DNA from: an uncultured Caulobacteraceae bacterium
GTDB lineage: Bacteria > Pseudomonadota > Alphaproteobacteria > Caulobacterales > Caulobacteraceae
Assembly: GCA_937910255.1 (NCBI GenBank)
Contig: CALEOQ010000387.1
Location: 1 to 13,437 of the forward strand
Direction of reading: 5' to 3'
Length of the DNA: 13,437 nucleotides
In this document: piece after piece, positions 9,197 to 13,437 of the stretch
Layout: each line of letters opens with the position of its first letter
How positions within the stretch are numbered: the first letter of the stretch is position 1
Made by a program: the position numbers and the translations under genes
Notes under the pieces: model-generated
The model's input: only the letters and a program-made list of their open reading frames with translations
Databases searched by the model: none
Told to the model about the DNA's origin: nothing

Positions 9197-9937
9197 ATGT
9201 TCGATCTTTCCGGAAAGACCGCCCTGGTGACCGGGGCGACGGGGGGCATTGGCGCGGCGCTCGCCCGCGCCCTGCACGCCCAGGGCGCTCACGTCACCCT
9301 GTCAGGCACCCGCGAGGCCGTGCTCGAAGAGCTGGCCGGCGAGCTCAAGGACCGGGTCAGCGTCGCCTCGGCCAATCTGTCGGACCCTGAGTCCGTCGAC
9401 GGGCTGGTGGCCAAGGCCGAGGCCGCGGCCGGCGCGCCCCTGGATATCCTGGTGGCCAATGCCGGCATCACCCGTGATGGCTTGTTGATGCGGATGAAGG
9501 ACGAGGACTGGGACTCGGTGATCCGGGTGAACCTCGAATCCTATTTCCGGCTCAGTCGCGCAGCTGTGAAGGGCATGATGAAGCGCCGCCATGGGCGAAT
9601 CATCGGCATCACCTCGGTGGTCGGCGTGATGGGCAATCCCGGCCAGACCAACTATGCGGCCTCGAAGGCCGGCATGATCGGCTTCTCCAAGGCGCTCGCC
9701 CAGGAGGTCGCCAGCCGGGGAATCACCGTCAACTGCATCGCCCCCGGCTTCATCGAAAGCCCGATGACCGAAGCGCTGAACGAGGCCCAGAAGGGCCAGA
9801 TTCTCTCGACAATTCCGGCGGGGCGGCTGGGGACAGGCGACGAAATCGCCGCGTCTTGCGTCTATCTCGCCAGCGCCGAGGCCGCCTATGTCACCGGCCA
9901 GACCCTGCATGTGAACGGTGGCATGGCGATGATCTGA
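9197..9937 (+). CDS. fabG: 3-oxoacyl-ACP reductase FabG
   Basis: NADPH-dependent reduction of 3-ketoacyl-ACP to 3-hydroxyacyl-ACP, the first reductive step of each elongation round. The 246-residue short-chain dehydrogenase has the cofactor loop TGATGGIG (12-19), the NAG motif (NAGIT, 88-92), and the catalytic residues N112, S140, Y153 and K157 (YAASK). The C-terminus LHVNGGMAMI is typical of FabG (family usual length 244-248). GGAGG lies about 10 bases before the ATG at 9197. The short gap to fabD suggests co-transcription. A hairpin follows the stop codon at 9961-9981. Confidence 0.97.
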   Translation: MFDLSGKTALVTGATGGIGAALARALHAQGAHVTLSGTREAVLEELAGELKDRVSVASANLSDPESVDGLVAKAEAAAGAPLDILVANAGITRDGLLMRMKDEDWDSVIRVNLESYFRLSRAAVKGMMKRRHGRIIGITSVVGVMGNPGQTNYAASKAGMIGFSKALAQEVASRGITVNCIAPGFIESPMTEALNEAQKGQILSTIPAGRLGTGDEIAASCVYLASAEAAYVTGQTLHVNGGMAMI

Positions 9938-9960
9938 GGGCTGGTTTTCGGCGTCCGCTG

Positions 9961-9981
9961 CCCGCTGGCTTCGCCGGTGGG
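9961..9981 (+). other. Stem-loop between fabG and acpP
   Basis: CCCGCTGGC (9961-9969) can pair fully with GCCGGTGGG (9973-9981) using two G-U pairs, with loop TTC. No T-run follows on the plus strand, so it is not a canonical terminator. It could be a transcript-stabilising 3' end or a processing site between fabG and the much more abundant acpP message. The pairing is seen; the role is inferred. The rest of the 185-base gap (9938-10122) shows only the acpP promoter region. Confidence 0.4.
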
Positions 9982-10064
9982 AACATGCTACGGCGCACGC
10001 CGATTGAGCTGGCCTGGACTGTCCGGGACCATGTCCGAGGTCTCAAACCCAACACCGCCAACGG

Positions 10065-10095
10065 TTGACAAGCAGTCTCCCGTCGCGGATGCATC
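10065..10095 (+). promoter_or_regulatory. Probable acpP promoter
   Basis: TTGACA at 10065-10070 is a perfect -35 hexamer. After 15-17 bases comes GATGCATC (10088-10095), which matches the Caulobacter -10 GCTANAWC at most positions but is a poor TATAAT. It lies 28 bases before the acpP ATG. A dedicated acpP promoter makes sense because ACP is needed in large excess over the enzymes. Not verified by any model. Confidence 0.4.
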
Positions 10096-10122
10096 AGTTG
10101 AAATTAGAGGGACTAAAAGCGA

Positions 10123-10362
10123 ATGTCCGACATTCTGGAACGCGTGCGCAAGATCGTCATCGAGCACCTCGACGCCGATCCCGAGAAGGTCACTGAGAAG
10201 GCCAGCTTCATCGACGACCTGGGCGCGGACAGCCTCGACAACGTCGAGCTGGTCATGGCCTTTGAAGAAGAATTCGATATCGAAATCCCGGACGACGCCG
10301 CTGAGCATATTCAGACGGTCGGCGACGCCGTGAAGTTCATTCAGGAACGTCTGGGCGCCTGA
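10123..10362 (+). CDS. acpP: Acyl carrier protein
   Basis: Small acidic carrier that holds growing acyl chains on a 4'-phosphopantetheine arm for fatty-acid and lipid A synthesis. The 79 residues form the four-helix ACP fold, with the attachment motif GADSLD (S37) at the start of helix 2 and the acidic recognition helix VELVMAFEEEFDIEIPD. Length is standard (77-80). GAGGGACT lies about 10 bases before the ATG at 10123. It has its own likely promoter upstream and an intrinsic terminator downstream, between fabG and fabF. Confidence 0.98.
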   Translation: MSDILERVRKIVIEHLDADPEKVTEKASFIDDLGADSLDNVELVMAFEEEFDIEIPDDAAEHIQTVGDAVKFIQERLGA

Positions 10363-10396
10363 CGCCTGGGCGTCTCGCCCTGAAGTACCGACAATG

Positions 10397-10443
10397 ACCG
10401 CCGCGTCCCTTAGGCCCCTGCGCCGGAGAGGCGCGGCGGTTTT
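10397..10443 (+). terminator. Intrinsic terminator between acpP and fabF
   Basis: ACCGCCGCG (10397-10405) pairs with CGCGGCGGT (10432-10440). An inner stem GCCCCT/AGAGGC (10414-10419 with 10427-10432, one mismatch, sharing its last base with the outer arm) tightens the loop. The stem leads into TTTT and then CGTTT. It starts 35 bases after the acpP stop codon and ends 30 bases before the fabF ATG. It should stop many acpP transcripts, with read-through serving fabF. Confidence 0.85.
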
Positions 10444-10473
10444 CGTTTAGGCGGCTGGGGAGTAGAAAACGCC

Positions 10474-11769
10474 ATGTCGAACGCCAACACCCGCCGCGTC
10501 GTCGTGACCGGCCTCGGCCTTGTGACCCCGCTCGGTTCGGGCGTTGAGGTCACCTGGAAGGCGCTCCTGGCCGGCAAGTCCGGCGCCGGGAACATCACCA
10601 CCTTCGACGCCAGCGACTATGCCTGCAACGTCGCCTGCGAAGTGCCGCGGGTCGATGGCCGCGGCGGCGGCGGCCCCGATGTGGAAGGCGCCTTCGATCC
10701 CGACGCCATCATGTCGTCCAAGGATCAGCGGCGGATCGACGATTTCATCCTCTACGCCATCGCCGCGGCCGACGAAGCCGTGCGCGACTCCGGATGGGCG
10801 CCGGAGGACGACGAGGGCCGCGAACGGACCGGCGTCATCATCGGCTCGGGCATTGGCGGCCTGGCGACGATCGAAAAGACCAGCATTGAGCTGCACGAAA
10901 AAGGCCCCCGCCGGGTCAGCCCCTTCTTCATTCCGTCGGCCCTGATCAACCTGGCGTCCGGCCAGGTCTCGATCCGCCACGGCTTCAAGGGCCCGAACCA
11001 CTCGGTCGTGACCGCCTGCGCCACGGGCGCCCATGCGGTCGGCGACGCGGCGCGCCTGATCAAGTATGGCGACGCCGACGTGATGATCGCCGGCGGCGCC
11101 GAGGCGGCCATCTGTCCGGTGGGCATCGCCGGCTTCATCGCCTGCCGCGCCATGTCGACGGACTTCAACGACAACCCGACCAAGGCCAGCCGGCCCTATG
11201 ACAAGGACCGCGACGGCTTCGTGATGGGCGAGGGGGCCGGCGTCCTGGTGCTGGAAGAGTACGAGCATGCCAAGGCCCGCGGCGCGAAGATCTATGCCGA
11301 GGTGGCGGGCTACGGCCTGGCCGGCGACGCCTATCACATCACCGCCCCGGCCGAGGACGGCGATGGCGGCTTCCGCGCCATGCAGGCGGCGATCAAGGAT
11401 GCGGGCATTTCGCCCGCTGACATCGACTATATCAACGCCCACGGCACCTCGACGCCCCTGGGTGACGAGATCGAGCTGGGCGCTGTGGAGCGGATGCTCG
11501 GCAATGCGGCGTCCCGGGTGACCATGTCGTCCACCAAGTCGGCCACCGGCCACCTGCTGGGGGCGGCGGGCGCCATCGAGGCGGCCTTCACCTGCCTGGC
11601 CATCCGCGATCAGATCGCGCCGCCGACCATCAATCTGGACAATCCCTCGGTGCGGACGCCCATCGACCTGGCCGCCAATGCGGCCCAGCCGCGGGAGATC
11701 AAGGTGGCCCTGTCCAACAGCTTCGGCTTCGGCGGCACCAACGCCTCCGTGGTGTTCAAGCAAGTCTGA
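10474..11769 (+). CDS. fabF: 3-oxoacyl-ACP synthase II (KAS II)
   Basis: Condenses malonyl-ACP with acyl-ACP, the elongation step of fatty-acid synthesis, with the temperature-linked preference for C16:1 in the family. The 431-residue thiolase-fold enzyme opens with RRVVVTGLGLVTPLG. The catalytic triad is C182 (TACATGAH), H323 (NAHGTSTP) and H360 (KSATGHLLGAAG), with K355. The C-terminus SNSFGFGGTNASVVF is typical. Residues 60-80 hold a Gly/Asp-rich insertion (DGRGGGGPDVEGAFDPD) that makes it longer than the 413-residue E. coli enzyme; similar insertions occur in alphaproteobacteria. GGGGAG lies 11 bases before the ATG at 10474. Only 30 bases separate it from the upstream terminator, and I see no promoter there, so expression probably depends on read-through. 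mltG follows 4 bases after the stop. Confidence 0.97.
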   Translation: MSNANTRRVVVTGLGLVTPLGSGVEVTWKALLAGKSGAGNITTFDASDYACNVACEVPRVDGRGGGGPDVEGAFDPDAIMSSKDQRRIDDFILYAIAAADEAVRDSGWAPEDDEGRERTGVIIGSGIGGLATIEKTSIELHEKGPRRVSPFFIPSALINLASGQVSIRHGFKGPNHSVVTACATGAHAVGDAARLIKYGDADVMIAGGAEAAICPVGIAGFIACRAMSTDFNDNPTKASRPYDKDRDGFVMGEGAGVLVLEEYEHAKARGAKIYAEVAGYGLAGDAYHITAPAEDGDGGFRAMQAAIKDAGISPADIDYINAHGTSTPLGDEIELGAVERMLGNAASRVTMSSTKSATGHLLGAAGAIEAAFTCLAIRDQIAPPTINLDNPSVRTPIDLAANAAQPREIKVALSNSFGFGGTNASVVFKQV

Positions 11770-11773
11770 GCCC

Positions 11774-12871
11774 ATGGCCCGAAAGACCCGCGCCCGACCG
11801 GCCCGAAAACGCGCCGGGTCTTCGCCCCTGCGTCGCCTGATCGTGACGCTGACCAGCGCCGCCTTGACCTTTGTCCTGGTCTTGGCGCTGGCCGGCCTCT
11901 GGGCGCTGTGGATGTACCGGGGGCCTGGCCCGGAGGCGGCCTCGGAGACCACCACAGTGATGCTGCGCCGGGGGGCGGGCCTGCCGGAGATCGCCAGCAC
12001 GCTGGAGACCTCCGGGGTCATCTCTTCGGCGCCGATCTTCCTCGCCGCCGCCCAGGCGACGGGCGCGGCGCGGGAGCTCAAGGCCGGGGAGTACGAGTTC
12101 CCCAACCGCGCCTCCATGGCCCGGGTCCTGGACGATATCCGCGCCGGCAAGGTGGTCCGCCATTTCGTGACCGTGCCCGAGGGCGTCACGTCGGAAATGG
12201 TCGTCGAGATTTTGGCCGAGAACCCCCTGCTGACCGGCGTCGCGCCGGCGCCGCCCGAGGGGGCGATCCTGCCTGAGACCTACCAGATCGAGCGGGGCGA
12301 GGACCGGGCCGCCGTCCTGCAGCGGATGATGGACGCCCATGACGAGGTTCTGGCGCTGCTATGGTCCAAGCGCCAGCCGGGCCTGCCGGTGCAGAGCCCG
12401 CAGGAGGCGGTGATCCTGGCCTCCGTGGTGGAAAAGGAGACCGCCGTGGCCCGCGAACGCCCGCAGGTCGCTTCGGTGTTCGTCAACCGCCTGCGCCGCG
12501 GCATGCGCCTGGAGAGCGATCCGACCATCATCTATGGCCTGACCAAGGGTCGGCCGCTGGGGCGCGGCATCCGCATGTCTGAGCTGACCGGCGCGACCCC
12601 GTACAACACCTATATGATCGATGGCCTGCCCCCGACGCCGATCTGCAACCCCGGCCGGGCCGCCCTGGCGGCCGTGCTGGACCCGCCGCAGACCGACTAT
12701 CTGTTCTTCGTGGCCGACGGCAGCGGCGGGCACGCCTTCGCTGCAAGCTATGAGGAACACCGCCGCAATGTGAGCCGCTGGCGAGAGCTGGAGCGCAATC
12801 GCACGCCTGCGCCCAAGGCCCAGGCGCCCGAAGCGCCCGCCGACGCGCCCCAGACCCAGGCGGAGCCTTGA
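11774..12871 (+). CDS. mltG: Endolytic murein transglycosylase MltG
   Basis: Inner-membrane lytic transglycosylase (YceG-like) that cuts nascent glycan strands and is thought to set their length. The 365 residues begin with a basic cytoplasmic tail (1-21) and one membrane segment (about 22-47: LIVTLTSAALTFVLVLALAG). A LysM-like region follows (about 58-135: VMLRRGAGLPEIASTLETSGVI). The catalytic domain contains ASVVEKETAVARERPQVASVF, with catalytic glutamate E220, then NRLRRGMRLESDPTIIYG and PYNTYMIDGLPPTPICNPG. The C-terminus is a low-complexity Pro/Ala tail (344-365). The ATG at 11774 gives the expected topology. It starts 4 bases after fabF with no clear ribosome-binding site, suggesting translational coupling. 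The order fabF-mltG-yicC is common in alphaproteobacteria. Confidence 0.96.
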   Translation: MARKTRARPARKRAGSSPLRRLIVTLTSAALTFVLVLALAGLWALWMYRGPGPEAASETTTVMLRRGAGLPEIASTLETSGVISSAPIFLAAAQATGAARELKAGEYEFPNRASMARVLDDIRAGKVVRHFVTVPEGVTSEMVVEILAENPLLTGVAPAPPEGAILPETYQIERGEDRAAVLQRMMDAHDEVLALLWSKRQPGLPVQSPQEAVILASVVEKETAVARERPQVASVFVNRLRRGMRLESDPTIIYGLTKGRPLGRGIRMSELTGATPYNTYMIDGLPPTPICNPGRAALAAVLDPPQTDYLFFVADGSGGHAFAASYEEHRRNVSRWRELERNRTPAPKAQAPEAPADAPQTQAEP

Positions 12872-12917
12872 GCGCCCGGCCGGCTGACGAGACCGCTGCA
12901 AGGGAAGACGACGGATC

Positions 12918-13329
12918 ATGCCGATTTCGGGGATGACGGGCTTTGGCCGGGTCGAAGGCGCCCAGGGCGACTGGAGCTGGGCGGCTGAGGCGCGCTCGGT
13001 CAATGGGCGCAATCTCGATGTCCGCTTCCGCGGCCCCCCCGGCTTCGACGGGCTGGAGCGGGCGGCGCGGGAGGGCGCTCAGGCGCGGTTTCAGCGCGGA
13101 CAGGTGACCGTCGGCCTGCAGGGCAAGCGCGCCGAGGGGCAGGTCCAGGTGCGGATCAATCTCGACCAGGTGGAGCGCTATCTGGAGGCCACGGCCCCCC
13201 TGGTGGCCGCCGGTCGCGCCGCGCCCCCGAGCCTGGATGGCTTGCTGGCCCTGCGCGGGGTGATCGAGGCCGCCGAGCCCGACGCTGACCCGGAGGCCCA
13301 GGCGCGTCTGGAGCAGGCCATGGCCGCTT
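12918..13329 (+). CDS. yicC: YicC-family protein, N-terminal half (cut by contig end)
   Basis: YicC proteins are a conserved family recently described as endoribonucleases. The visible 137 residues start MPISGMTGFGRVEG, followed by the family signature W-x2-E-x-RSVNGRNLDVRFRGP. They continue through YLEATAPLVAAGR and end at EQAMAA. Family members are about 290 residues, so the C-terminal half, with its most conserved part, is missing. The apparent stop codon at 13329-13331 is false: its T is genomic, and its A and G are the first bases of the Illumina adapter. This is therefore a contig-end truncation, not a broken gene. It begins 46 bases after mltG, with AAGGGAAG upstream of the ATG, and probably shares the mltG transcript. 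Confidence 0.93.
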
Positions 13330-13393
13330 AGATCGGAAGAGCACACGTCTGAACTCCAGTCACGTCGTAAACTCGTATGCCGTCTTCTGCTTG
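13330..13393 (-). other. Illumina TruSeq/P7 adapter, inverted copy
   Basis: Starting at AGATCGGAAGAGC (13330), this is the TruSeq adapter, then index GTCGTA (13364-13369, reverse complement of TACGAC at 115-120), then the P7 end TATGCCGTCTTCTGCTTG. One mismatch to the standard adapter occurs at 13371 or the base beside it (AACTCG for ATCTCG). It is the mirror of 91-154 and is not genomic. Confidence 0.98.
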
Positions 13394-13437
13394 AAAAAAA
13401 AAAAACAGTGTAGCATGAGCACTGGTAGCCACACACC
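13394..13437. other. Poly-A and non-genomic read tail (assembly artefact)
   Basis: Twelve A (13394-13405) follow the adapter end directly, and 32 bases of unrelated sequence follow those. This is the expected form of a read that continues past the adapter. The tail does not match the tail at the other end. Confidence 0.9.

Noticed and set aside
10447..12189. 580-residue open frame on the minus strand opposite fabF and mltG
   Set aside because: Antisense shadow rich in Gly/Arg/His in high-GC DNA; both plus-strand genes have all catalytic motifs.

Overview
This is a short-read assembly contig from a high-GC alphaproteobacterium. It most resembles a member of Caulobacterales (Caulobacter, Phenylobacterium or Brevundimonas type). 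The grounds are the alphaproteobacterial gene order and protein features (a long bL9, a FabF with a Gly-rich insertion, dnaB beside alr), a large TonB-dependent receptor, and one promoter close to the Caulobacter housekeeping consensus. The genus is an inference from memory; no search was run.

Only about 155-13329 is genomic. Both ends run into the Illumina P7/TruSeq indexed adapter (91-154 and, inverted, 13330-13393). Beyond each copy lie a homopolymer and a tail of meaningless sequence (1-90 and 13394-13437). The two adapter copies carry the same 6-base index. They form a 64-base inverted repeat that is a library artefact and not a transposon end. Both terminal genes are cut by this: alanine racemase on the left (N-terminal 111 residues kept) and a YicC-family protein on the right (N-terminal 137 residues kept, with a false stop codon made at the junction).

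Left half, minus strand, read from right to left: a secreted peroxiredoxin; the ribosomal operon rpsF-rpsR-rplI (bS6, bS18, bL9), with a bulged hairpin just upstream of rpsF that may be an S6:S18 autoregulatory leader and a strong intrinsic terminator after rplI; a separately transcribed TonB-dependent receptor with its own likely promoter and intrinsic terminator; then the replicative helicase gene dnaB and the start of alr. The receptor sits as an independent unit between the ribosomal operon and dnaB.

Middle: a small unrecognised helical protein on the plus strand meets, tail to tail, a cytoplasmic DsbA-family (CSWC) thiol oxidoreductase on the minus strand.

Right half, plus strand: the fatty-acid biosynthesis cluster fabD-fabG-acpP-fabF, followed by mltG (endolytic murein transglycosylase) and yicC. 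FabD loads malonate onto ACP, FabF condenses, and FabG reduces the 3-keto product. acpP has its own likely promoter and is followed by an intrinsic terminator only 30 bases before fabF, a layout that would make much more ACP than FabF.

Overall this is a core housekeeping region. I see no CRISPR array, tRNA, rRNA, prophage, insertion sequence or defence system, and no convincing new system. The items most worth a second look are the rpsF leader hairpin, the acpP-fabF terminator, the dyad with a DnaA-box-like site in front of dnaB, and the adapter artefacts.
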